Positions 12,951 through 22,618 of a stretch of DNA of 64,000 bases are shown here, piece by piece. The stretch's first letter is position 1, and every line of letters begins with the position of its first letter. The stretch spans positions 12,700,921 to 12,764,920 of the forward strand of contig CM033745.1 in assembly GCA_019671005.1 (NCBI GenBank). Direction: 5' to 3'. The notes beneath the pieces were generated by a model. It was not told where the DNA came from and searched no databases. It saw only the letters and a program-made list of their open reading frames with translations. A program made the translations under genes and the position numbers. This DNA is from Hibiscus mutabilis. Taxonomy: Eukaryota; Streptophyta; Magnoliopsida; Malvales; Malvaceae.

Positions 12951-12959
12951 TTTAACGGC

Positions 12960-13740
12960 TCTGAAAAACTCTTAAAGCGCGGCAACCTTATTCTTGCAAA
13001 AGTATTGAACCTAACTTTTTCTTATTTAGTTTTGTTTAGCCCGTCGTAGTATCGACTTTGATGCTGATTATTGATCGTTGATTTTCTTTTTTTTAATATG
13101 TATAATTTTATTTTTGTGGCATGTTTATTTCTACTTTTGTGGGGCATTTTTTGTTTTCTTTTTTGGTCTTTTGGCCATTTTTTTTAGCTTATATTTTTTC
13201 AGGGTTGAATTTGACAACGCCACGACTGATCAAGATGACGCTTTATTTGTAATCCTACTGATCTTCTTTGCTCTGGCCCTCGGATTGAATTTAGATACGC
13301 GGTTTGCGTTCGTGGATAGATTCTCACGGCGCTCGTCTTTGATTTGTGGTTCTCGGTGGCCTTTCAATAGCTTAACCGCGTATCCAAATTCAATCTGAGG
13401 GTCTAGAGCAGGGAAGATCAGCGGGATTACAAATAAGAGCCATCTTGATCAGTCGTGGCGTCGTCAAATTCAACCCTGAAAAAATATAAAATAAAAAGCA
13501 GCTAAACGACCAAAAAAACATACCAAAAGACATAGATAGATAAACGTGTCACAAATACAAAGAAAATCATGCCATAAAGATAAAGTTATTTTTATTAAAA
13601 ATTAAAAAATAGATTCGACAGTCGACGACCAACATTAAAACTAATAACGTCGACAGCTAAATAAAGTATAAAAAATAAAACTTACGGCGCACGATAACCA
13701 AAGATGATTTCATTAGAGGAAAAATAAAGAGCCGCTAGGG
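12960..13740. repeat. Large fold-back palindrome
   Basis: The left arm 13189-13303 and right arm 13374-13490 are inverted copies, about 90% alike over some 115 bp, around a loop of about 70 bp. Weaker inverted similarity continues outward to roughly 13020 and 13660, and perhaps further (cggctct words at both sides). An ORF at 13078-13398 merely runs through the left arm and loop and resembles no family. No TSD was identified. It could be a fold-back transposon or a locus giving a hairpin transcript. Confidence 0.8.
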
Positions 13741-14297
13741 TTTTGCACTTTTATAATAAAAGAATCTTCAATTTTAAAAGTTTGATGCTTGTAAGTATAT
13801 ATTTTGTTTGCTCATACAACTATTCAAAGCTGCAACCAAGTCGCATTCAAAGTTTGATTTTCTTAAGTCATATTTTGTTTGTACATAACCATTCAAAGCT
13901 TAGACCAACCGTTTAATTAGAGTAAAGTATATAAATATCATTAAATTAAGTAAAAACAATATTTTAGCACTAAAGTTTCTAAAAATAATTTATTTAACCA
14001 ATACTTATATTAATCAAGATTTAAGAATTATATATTTGCATTAGTATGTGAATATATAAAATATTTTTCTTTTAAATCCATCAAAGTGATGTAAATATGA
14101 ACAGTTTGTATAGTTGATGTTGGGTTATTGAAGAATTAAGATTAATGAGTAGATACTATTTTGTATTCACATCATAATATTAATTTTTTTTAAAATTTAC
14201 TAATGGTCGAATTATGAAATATGCTCATGCGGGCCTATTTTATATAAGTCCGGATCCGGCATTTACCCTAGGAACGTAAACATTTCTCTAGTTAATA
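13741..14297. other. AT-rich spacer
   Basis: There is no coding signal. Two related short stretches (attttgtttg ... aaccattcaaagc and attttgtttgctcatacaac ... attcaaagc) lie near 13800-13900. The rest is simple AT-rich sequence. Confidence 0.35.
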
Positions 14298-14306
14298 AAT
14301 ATATTT

Positions 14307-14560
14307 GGAAAAAACTTTGATACACAGGCCATGTAAATTTTAGTTTATATGTGCCTTTTAGTTTTAGGGGTTAGGGTTTTAGTTTAGGGTTTAAGGTTTA
14401 GGAGTTTAAGTTACATGGTTTAAAATTTAAGGTTAGTGTTTAGAATTTAGGGTGTGAGGTTTAGTTTTTTAAGGTTAGAGTTAAGGATTTATAATTTGAG
14501 TTTTACAGTGTAAATACACAAGCATGCGTTTACACATGCCTATGTATCAAAATTTTACCC
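14307..14560. mobile_element. Mutator-like MITE, 254 bp, telomere-like interior, upstream of the SufE gene
   Basis: The ends ggaaaaaactttgatacaca and tatgtatcaaaattttaccc are inverted copies for about 28 bp. The 9-bp duplication aatatattt flanks the element exactly (14298-14306 and 14561-14569). The interior reads as degenerate TTTAGGG repeats (tttagggtttaaggtttagg). It resembles the 9815-10197 element in plan but shares no obvious terminal sequence. Its right edge is about 70 bp from the presumed TATA box of the SufE gene. Confidence 0.85.
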
Positions 14561-14610
14561 AATATATTTTTAATAAAAAAGGTAATGAAATCAATATTCA
14601 ACGATAGCAG

Positions 14611-14839
14611 CCCATTGGCTGTTCTCATTATATAATAGTATATCGTCAACTCCAGTACTTGTGAATTTCCAAGAAAAATCTCAGACACAGACAACGCAAC
14701 CGATCCATTCCGTAGTTTAAGGATCTCTTCCATTTTACTTCTTCAAGCTTAACGAATTTGTCGCTCTTCCCTTTCCTTTTTTCCTCTTCGGGATTTCTTT
14801 TCCTTTTCTCACTCTTCTTCATTTTCCTTCTATCCAAAC
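14611..14839 (+). promoter_or_regulatory. Presumed core promoter and pyrimidine-rich 5' leader of the SufE gene
   Basis: A reverse CCAAT box (attgg, 14614-14618) is followed by a TATA-like attatataatag (14627-14638). From about 14745 to 14838 the plus strand is strongly CT-rich (cttcccttt, cctcttcggg, ttcattttccttc), typical of plant 5' leaders, and it ends at the ATG at 14840. The start site of transcription cannot be fixed by eye. Confidence 0.5.
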
Positions 14840-15550
14840 ATGACCCCATTGTTATCCATAACAACACCTCCTTCCTGTTTCTCCCTCCTCTGTTTCTTTG
14901 ATAAACAGTATTTCCCCACCGCCGAAAACACTCAATTGAAGCTCCCCAGACTAAATATTAAACCGAAACTCGTATGTAAATCAGGTTCGAGCGATTTACT
15001 CGTTGTTTCGTCTTGTTCAACGAAGATTCAAACACCCTCGGAAATTACGTATAAACAAGGAGTTTCCGACAAGGTTAAGCTTTTGGTTTCGGAATTCAAG
15101 TCTTTGACGGAGCCCATCGATCGCGTGAAACGGCTATTAAATTACGCGGAGATGCTCGCTCCGTTTGATGAGTCGGCTCGGCTGCCGGAGAATCGAGTCA
15201 GGGGTTGCGCCACCCAGGTGTGGCTCGACGCCAGGATTGACAAGAACGGGAGAGTTTGGTTTCGAGCTGACAGCGATTCGGAGATAAGTAAAGGGTTTTG
15301 TTCGTGTCTGATATGGGTGATGGATGGCGCCGACCCTGAAGAGGTTATCGGGGTGACGGCGGAGGAGCTGGCGGAGCTGAACGTCGGAGTCCATGGGAAG
15401 GTCAAATCTAGAGTGAATACGTGGCAGAATGTGTTGATTAGTATGCGAGATAGGACGGCGGCGTTGGTGGCGGAGAGACGCGTGAAACGAACTCATGAAT
15501 TGAGGCGGCCGCCATTTTCTTCATTGCTTGTCAGCTCTGACGGAATTTAG
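14840..15550 (+). CDS. SUFE2: SufE-type sulfur acceptor, plastid iron-sulfur cluster assembly (SUFE2-like)
   Basis: A 236-residue protein. SufE takes sulfur from the cysteine desulfurase NFS2/SufS as a persulfide and stimulates it, feeding the SUF iron-sulfur pathway of plastids. Residues about 75-215 are the SufE domain. The persulfide cysteine is C123 in the motif RGCATQVWLDA, and the family signatures LLNYAEMLAPFDESARLPEN and HGKVKSRVNTWQNVL flank it. The first 60 or so residues are Ser/Thr-rich and poor in acids, consistent with a chloroplast transit peptide. There is no C-terminal BolA domain (as in SUFE1) and no NadA domain (as in SUFE3), so length and plan fit SUFE2. The C-terminal tail (about 216-236) is extra. 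Single exon, markedly more GC-rich than its surroundings, with a CT-rich leader upstream. The paralogue assignment rests on domain plan only. Confidence 0.9.
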   Translation: MTPLLSITTPPSCFSLLCFFDKQYFPTAENTQLKLPRLNIKPKLVCKSGSSDLLVVSSCSTKIQTPSEITYKQGVSDKVKLLVSEFKSLTEPIDRVKRLLNYAEMLAPFDESARLPENRVRGCATQVWLDARIDKNGRVWFRADSDSEISKGFCSCLIWVMDGADPEEVIGVTAEELAELNVGVHGKVKSRVNTWQNVLISMRDRTAALVAERRVKRTHELRRPPFSSLLVSSDGI

Positions 15551-17338
15551 ATAAGACATTTAGGTTTGTTTATCAGAAATTAAAGTACCTTTTTAATGGT
15601 TATATGATTTTTGTATATAAATTAACAGATTCTACAACATTTTATATAGGGTTCGCAGGATACGCAGATATGAGATACTTAAACAAACAATATATATAAT
15701 AATAATAACATAATTCGGAGTCAGAAATCAAACTTTTTAAAAAATAATATACAATTAGTATTAAAAAACAAATTAAAATTGAAGCTTTAAATAAATATAT
15801 ATTTGATTTGATGTTAATAGATTTTTAATTAAAAAGTTTAGGGAGCAACCGCCTCCCTACATCCCTACTTATAGCATAGTTTCATTTAATCAAAAAGTTC
15901 ACCCGACCTGAAAATTTGACTGAAATCTGTTTGAGTCGAAATTTAGTTTGACTCGAAGAGGTGATGATATGAAATTGATTTGTAACGGACTGTCGTTGAC
16001 TCGAACTTGAGTTTGACTTGTTACTGTAGTAACCGAACTTAACTTGTATCCGACCGTGAACAACCTGAACCCTAAATTAAACCTGTTACTATGGACCCGG
16101 AACCTGACCTGCACCCGACTGAAACAAACCAACCGGAGACTAACCTAGCAGATAACCGATATTACCCGACTGAATCGACCAAAGATCCGGTTTTACCTGA
16201 CCTGTTTTGAACCCGACCTGTTGTTGACCTTAACTGATATTGACTTGGCTTGATATTTACGTGACATGTAATTGAGGAAGTCTATGATTTGATTATTTGA
16301 TGAATTTATTATATTATAATATGATAAACTAATTTTTACCATTTAAATTATTATTTTTTATAATTAAAATCTTTTTGTTAAATAATTCAATTATTGACAA
16401 TTAATTTATTAAATTATATATAAGAATATATATATAATCAATTTAAAGTGTTGATAAATGTAAACTATTAATTTTTTAAATCAATTTAAAGTGTTAAATA
16501 ATCTTTTTGTTATATATACATATATAATCAATTAAATATATATATATATATAGATATATAAAGAAAGATTGGATTTAAATATTCATTTGACACTATTAAA
16601 TTTAGAATTTTGTTAAATAATTCAATGCTTAGTAATAATTCAATATACCTTTTAGTTGACACTACGGTTACTACTATGTAAGTATAGATATTCATTTGTC
16701 ATTTTTTCTTATTACTTAACAAAATTTTATTGATTAACTTGACCAAATTTTATTGGGGAAGATTAGAAACTTTTTGTTGATTTGATAAAAACAAAATGTT
16801 AGAAGGTTAACCGTTTTCTATTCTAATATTTTAAATTCATAATTGTAATTATAATATTGTTAATTTTAATTATCGTACACAAATTAAAGATGCCGGTAAA
16901 TAATTTTGGTGAAAATGAAATAAACTTAAAAATAAATAAAACAAAAATTTATTACAACTTAAAAATGTATTACAACTTAGTAAACTTATAATTTTAATTT
17001 ACAATTTTACAAATATATGTAGAATTCACAAGTTGTATATGTATACCTTGCAATTTGAAATTTTCTTAACTAAGTTGGAAGGTATATTGCAAGGTATACA
17101 TAGACTATGATCATGTTAGATTGAAGAATAACATAAGCGTCCGTTCAGAACCTCATCTTCTACTCTTACATCTGTAATTATTATTCAAATATTAATATTA
17201 TAAGTTAGTGATTGCTCCTTGTTGTTTTAATTGTATTTAAGGTATTTTTAAACAAAACAATGAAAATAATGATTTGTTAATAAAATATTAAAGTAATCGT
17301 TAAAGTAATAAAATGTACTTTTATTCTACGGAGATTCA
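15551..17338. other. AT-rich spacer downstream of the SufE gene
   Basis: The start is the presumed 3' UTR of the SufE gene. About 15899-16250 is a block of acccgacctg / aacctgacc words, similar in style to the blocks at 3910 and 12060. About 16430-16565 has TA-rich simple repeats. A perfect 15-bp inverted repeat (tgtataccttgcaat at 17040-17054, attgcaaggtataca at 17086-17100) encloses a 31-bp loop. No gene is supported. Confidence 0.5.
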
Positions 17339-17348
17339 TTTTTAAATT

Positions 17349-18564
17349 GGATAATGATACCAATTCCCCCTGTACTTTGACAGAAAATTCAATGTGGTGC
17401 CTAAACTTTAAACGCGTTTAATGTGCCCTTGAACTTTACCTCCGCCATATAATATATCCCTTGGCTATAACACTATTATATGGTGACGTGGCTTGACACG
17501 TGGACTAATGACAATGCGCCACATGGTATTTCGGCTCAAAAAAATAACTAAAGTCAAATAAGGGGCATCTAAGTAAATTAACCATTTTTATATGGGAAGA
17601 CAAAAAGACAAAATAGATGTCGTAATTCCTCAATCTAACATTTCCTCTGTTAGTTCATGCTAAGAAAAAAATTAGTTGTAACAAGGTTAAAGATGAAATA
17701 GAACAAACCCTTAGTAAAAATAAACACCCTAATTCCTCAATCTAATATTGTCTTCAAGTTGTTAAAGCAAATGGGTTATACCCTAGGTTGAACACCGAAA
17801 GGAAGGCTCCGGTCGAACTGAGCCAATGGAGTTTGACATTTGGAGGCCTTTTATTTCATGGAAGCCATGTTTTGATTTACGTGAATCAAATTTTGATTAT
17901 TTTGAATCACAAATTTGTGGGTTTTGAGGGACTGGTGACTTGTTGGGTTTTTATGAAGGGTGTAGAACACAATACTAGTGAAATGGGTGAGACAAGGGCT
18001 ACCGGATTCAGAGAGGAGCGCGACCTAAGCCTTTGCGATGGTGTTGATTGTGCGCGAGACAGGGACGAGCGGGGCTAAAGGGATTTCAGTTGAAGGTGGT
18101 CGTGATGGGAGTGTCAGGGGTGCAGACAAAAGAGCCATGAAGTGTGTGATAGCTAGCGACGACGGTGGCGACTGGGTTGAAAAAAATGACGTTGAGGGTT
18201 CTTCGGGAAAGAAAAAGAAGGAGAACATGGAAAAATGATAGAAAATAGATTTAAATGTTATATTTTTATTTTTGTTTTAGTTAAATAGATATGAGTGACT
18301 CCCATTTTAATTTTTCTTTTAAAAAAGTAAAAAGTGAAATTGTTTTAAAGCCCCTTAATTTTAAGTAAATTTTTTGGAGGATAAATGCCACATGGCAGCA
18401 CATAAGAGTGTCATGTGTTCCTGCTACGTCACTAGTTAACGCTGTTAGTATAGAGGGGCATTTTAGAAGAAGAAAGTAAAGGAGGGTACATTGAACGTTT
18501 ACATACTTTAGGCACCACATTGAACTTTCTGTCAAAGTACAGAGGGTATTAGTGCCATTATTTC
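17349..18564. mobile_element. Mutator-like element with a possible captured gene fragment
   Basis: The left end (ataccaattccccctgtac, then tttgacagaaaattcaatgt and ggtgcctaaac) is repeated inverted at the right end (gtttacatactttaggcac, then cacattgaactttctgtca and agtacagagggtatt). Arms are about 80-90 bp. The decamer tttttaaatt flanks both sides (17339-17348 and 18565-18574), giving the 9-10-bp TSD of this superfamily. The interior is richer in GC than its surroundings and contains two overlapping open frames (17788-18078 and 18038-18238). Neither is a transposase I recognise, so a Pack-MULE is possible. Confidence 0.8.
17788..18238 (+). other. Open, GC-richer insert of the Mutator-like element; possible gene fragment
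   Basis: Two overlapping open frames (96 and 66 residues) of unknown nature lie here. The first begins MNTERKAPVELSQWSLTF; the second is Gly/Asp/Lys-rich. I recognise no domain. The stretch contrasts in base composition with the AT-rich arms, as expected if an exon fragment had been captured. It may be non-functional. Confidence 0.35.
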
Positions 18565-18606
18565 TTTTTAAATTTTCATTTAAGATTGTGAAAAATGTGT
18601 TGGTAG

Positions 18607-19483
18607 TACAACAACAATTCTATGATGCTAGCGTGGCTGACGTTTCTAATCTACCGCAACAACAACTTGATCAATGGCAGAAACTAGGGGTGCTCATATC
18701 TGGGTACCCGGGTTTTCGGGTACCAAAAAGCCGGCTTGTGACCCGGCCCATAAGAACTGAGTACTCGCAAATCGGGTACCCGCAAAGTTTAGGTACCTGT
18801 AATATCCGGTACCGAGAATTCGGTTCACTTTTTTATATATTTTTAAATCTATTTTTTTAAAAATACATAGAAAACACATAAAAATTCATGATATATATTT
18901 CAAACACAAAAAATATTGATTTGAGATTAGTTTTAAGAGAGAAATATTTGGATATATATATATATATTAAAGTTTATTGACAAAAGAAGGTATTAATCTT
19001 GATCATGACTTTTCTTTCTAATCTCATATTGACAAATTAATATAAATATTTTTGAAAAATTCAAAACTTAAAAGTATATAATATAAGTATAAAAAGAAGT
19101 TACAGATTTAAAATTAATTTTAGGGAAAAGTAATAAGAAACATAAAATAAAAATAGAATTTAAAATTTAAAATTTAAAATATATAAGTATTAAAATTACT
19201 GGGTTGGGTCGGGTACCTGGTTATAAAAAATTGCAGCCCTAACCTAACCCGACTACTCGGGAAAAGTAACAGGTCGGGTACCTGGCCCAAAAATTTAGAT
19301 ATTTCATTATAAATACTCAGTAATTTTCAATCGGGTAGGCGGGTCGACGATTCGGGTAGTTCGGGACAGGTATTTTTGAACACCCCTAACAGAAACCTTC
19401 AATGGGCACAATTTAAATCAATGTTGATGCCTCTTATTGGATGAAGCTGCTGTAGTGGGTGACAATAATGGGGATATGCTAAG
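18607..19483 (+). pseudogene. Decayed exon-like fragment split by a hAT-like element
   Basis: Two pieces, 18607-18684 and 19397-19483, read like one exon of an unidentified protein. The left part reads QQQFYDASVADVSNLPQQQ; the right part contains QWAQFKSMLMPLI and then, in another frame, DEAAVVGDNNGDML. A possible splice acceptor (ttggtag) precedes the left piece. A good donor (aag/gtaagac, at 19483/19484) follows the right piece. At least one base-count change puts the halves out of frame. I do not know the family. Confidence 0.4.
18685..19388. mobile_element. Non-autonomous hAT-like element with GGGTACC/CGGGT-rich ends
   Basis: The ends taggggtgctca and tgaacacccct(a) are inverted copies. 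Flanking octamers gcagaaac (18677-18684) and acagaaac (19389-19396) agree at 7 of 8. Sub-terminal regions are rich in gggtacc, cgggtagg and cgggtacc words. The centre is AT-rich without coding potential. Confidence 0.85.
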
Positions 19484-19788
19484 GTAAGACACCTTAGGGT
19501 ACGGCAAAAATGTGGCACAACATAAATTCTTACTAAAATGATAATAATTTATGTAAGACTTAATAATAATTTAGGTAGAACCAAAATTTTTAAAATTTTG
19601 TGTAACTACTGTAATCACTAATTTTTATCCGGGGTGTTAACCCGTTTTACTCTTTTCGTCGATGTTGTAATAATGGGCCTTTTTCTATTGTCTATTTTAA
19701 GAAACAAAACATAAAAAGATTGTTCTATGGTTAAATTAAAAAGAAATGGAATTGAAAAATATTATGCTAATTGGTTCTAATTGCGGTT
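19484..19788. other. AT-rich spacer
   Basis: It follows the presumed splice donor at 19484 and could be an intron remnant of the decayed exon. No other feature is seen. Confidence 0.3.
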
Positions 19789-20822
19789 ATCACATTTTAG
19801 TTGTCATTATTATTGTTATCAAATTATGTATATAAGTATTATTAAACAAGAATATAAAAACCCAAAAAATAAAAATGGAGAAAAACTAAATAAGTTAGAT
19901 AAACATAGCCCAAAATAAATAAGTAAAGGCCCGAGTTCATTAAACAAATGTCCATTTACAATCAAAACCCAAAAATATTACATCAGCCCAGCTAATAAGG
20001 CCCAAACCCAATAGCCTTAACAAAACCCTAATCTGCTATCTATCTCTTTTGGCGTTGCTGGCTCCCAGACGTTAGATCTGGGGCAGATCTAACGGCCCGA
20101 GATCAAGGCAGAGAAGATTCTAGAGCCTCCACGCGCCCATTTTTTCGGCTCCCCACACGCGTGTGCGGTTCACGTCTGACCTCTCAGCTCCTCTACGATT
20201 TCTGTCACGATTCAGCCCATGTCTCTCATGTTTGAGAGTAAGCAACGCACAACAACATAAAACATAGGGCATCAGATAACCAAAACAGTCAAAAACAATT
20301 TTAGAATACCAGATAAATACAAACAAGAAATTCAGGGCAACCAATGGAGGATTTTTATTCTGTTTTTCCTATTTCTAAAATTATGTAAATCAATGGCTAT
20401 ATAAAAAAGCCCTAAACATTGTAAACCCTAGTTCAGAATAGGGGAAAATTTTTAGATTAAGCAATACGAATCAAAGAACCTTTAGAGGTATATCCATCTT
20501 TTCTACTTTATTTTTTTGAATGTAAAAAACGAAGGGGAAGAGCAAAGGATTAGGGTTTTGTACCTTTTCAATCTTCGATCGCCATTATAAGGATGGATGA
20601 GGTGGGTGTTGTCGAGGAACAACACCATCGTCATGGTCGTTTTGCCTTCCCGGATTTAGGGATTCAAAATCTTTAGGTGTTTTTAGCAAGAAAAAGAAGG
20701 GTTTTGAAAGGTTTCGCTTCGGGTTTTTTTATAGATTTGAGGGGTGGATGGTTTATTTTTTTGAATCGGTGTTGGGTTTCGAAACCAGAGAGGAAAATGG
20801 GTTTTTTGGTAAGTTTAGGGTT
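19789..20822 (+). mobile_element. Possible truncated LTR in plus orientation
   Basis: A TATA-like tatataaaaa (20398-20407) is followed by agccctaaacattgtaaacc and then a U5-like stretch, and the part before it is rich in aacccaaa/ggcccaa words. This plan resembles a plant LTR promoter. It lies directly left of the minus-strand Tat element. It could be the 5' LTR of the plus-strand Tat element whose gag reappears at 43101. The LTR partner lies outside the window, so this is unproven. Short ORFs here (20120-20344, 20677-20874) look like chance. Confidence 0.35.
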
Positions 20823-21995
20823 TGTCGGACGCCGGAATCAAATCACAGCGGCATTTTCAATAAAACAGAGGTAAAAACAATTCATTTTCTTTATTTAAAA
20901 ACATAATTGAACATAGGAAGAAAAAATTACCAAAAAAATCTACTTTATTTCACTGGAAATGCTTGAATACACTCGCTGAATTATTACAACTTCTGGAATC
21001 CGAATGCTTATTGTGTGTATCTGATTTTGTGTTTTTCGTATGAATCTTGTCGTTGTTACAAAGAATTACAGTGCTACTTATAGTACAAGAATTGCTTAAA
21101 TCCTAAGCTCAATTCCCCGATTTCTTCCCCTCTGATTGTTTAATTTTTGCCATGGCACTGATTTGGGGATTCTTGTCTTCTGCTTCGGTTGACTTTGCTC
21201 TGATTTGGCTCTAAATTTCATCTGGTTGCTTCGATTTTTTGTTAGAGATTTAAATTAGGGATTTCTGCTTTACTGATCATGCTTTATGGATTTGACTATT
21301 TTCTTTCCCTTTTTGCATGTTGATGATTGGAAATAACCAAAAATTCACTGGTGGGAGCAAATCGGAGCGAAAGTGGCACCAGAGAAGACGAACCACTCGA
21401 TGGACGCTGTAAAGTCGAGCGTATGGTCACTATGCGCGCGTGGTAATCCGCGTGCCTTGCTTTTGATCAATCTGGACCATTCAATTGTCTCTCAATCTAA
21501 CGGACGGGAAGTGTGGCTCTTGGTACTCCGTGTGTAGGCCGCGTGCAATCCCGTGCCATTGGATCTGATCTCCATTGATCCAACGGTTCTTCATTATCTG
21601 CACATGTAATAAAAGGGTCAAGGCCTTTAGGATTTAATAATAATCGGGCCGAGCAGACCTTTGTGTAATGGACTTTTTTTAAAAAAAGATGGACTCTATG
21701 TATTTTTAATGGACTCTATGTGTTTTTTTTTGTAATGGACTCTATGGACCAGACTCTTTTTGTACAATGAATTTGAATAAAATAAACTCTATTTGTTTTC
21801 TAAAATAGTCTATTTATTCTAGTTTGATACAATGAACTCTAACCAACTAACCGTATACAAAACAGAAGGCAAACTATCGAGCTATAATGCTATAGCATGC
21901 TACACATATGAATCATGCTATTAAACCAAAGATTATACTAAGATATTAATACAACAAAACAAGAATAAAAATTTAGTGAAAAATCAGTGACAACA
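20823..21995 (-). repeat. 3' LTR of the minus-strand Tat-like element
   Basis: Its right edge ends cagtgacaaca, i.e. the LTR starts tgttgtcactg when read on the minus strand. It matches 41954-43100 along its length, with divergence by eye of roughly 5-8%. The left edge differs from its partner (tgtcggacgccggaatc versus tgtcagaatc), so the terminal bases may be altered or belong to the flank. Confidence 0.85.
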
Positions 21996-22011
21996 ACTGC
22001 CCCTCTTTGGT
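21996..22011 (-). promoter_or_regulatory. Polypurine tract of the minus-strand Tat-like element
   Basis: On the minus strand ccaaagaggggcagt directly precedes the LTR start tgttgtcactg. Position and purine content are those of the plus-strand primer of an LTR element. Confidence 0.75.
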
Positions 22012-22092
22012 CATTCCAGTGAAACATGAATAGAACAAAGAATAAAAGGACACTGATTTTCACAGATTACCAAACCTTAATGCCTGAATAAA

Positions 22093-22618
22093 TAGACGGG
22101 TTCTATTCTCCATGCGCTCGAATAGATAAGCGGGTTCTATTTTCCTCATGCTTGAATAGATAAGTAGGTTCTATTCTCATCGTGCTCGAATAGATAAGCT
22201 AGTTCCATTCTCCAAATGCCCGAACTGATAGAAGGGTTCTATTTTCCTCGTGCTCGAATAGATAAGCATGTTGAAAAAAAGGTTCCATCCTCCTCATGCT
22301 CAGATGGATAAGTAGGTTCAAAAAAAGGTTCCATCCTCCCCATGCTCGGATGAATAAGCGGGTTCTATTCACCTTGTGCTTGAATAGATAAGTAAGTTCC
22401 ATTCTCCAAATGCCCGAACGGATAGGTAGGTTCTATTCTCCTCGTGCTCGAATAGATAAGCAGGTTCTATTCTCCAAATGCCCGAACGGATAGGTAGGTT
22501 CACAAAAAGGTTCCATCTTCCTCATGCTCGGATGGATAAGCGAGTTCTATTCACCTTGTGCTCGAATAGATAAGCAAATTCCATTCTCCTGATGCCCGAA
22601 CAGATAGGCAAGTTCTCT
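22093..22618. repeat. Tandem array, about 36-bp unit, some 14 diverged copies
   Basis: Units read ggttctattctcctcgtgct followed by cgaatagataagcag, with variants (ccgaacggataggtagg; ttcaaaaaaaggttcca). The array lies between integrase and the 3' LTR, where Tat/Ogre-type elements often carry tandem repeats. A minus-strand ORF at 22199-22402 is only a read-through of the array. Confidence 0.85.

Noticed and set aside
13078..13398. 106-residue frame with a hydrophobic N-terminus
   Set aside because: It runs through one arm and the loop of a palindrome; the hydrophobic part is just T-rich DNA.
15137..15496. Minus-strand frames of 119 and 87 residues
   Set aside because: They are shadows of the GC-rich SufE coding sequence.
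20677..20874. 65-residue plus-strand frame
   Set aside because: It crosses the junction between the presumed LTR fragment and the Tat LTR and has no family match.
22093..22618. CRISPR-like array
   Set aside because: Units are contiguous and diverged, with no unique spacers, and the setting is a plant retroelement.
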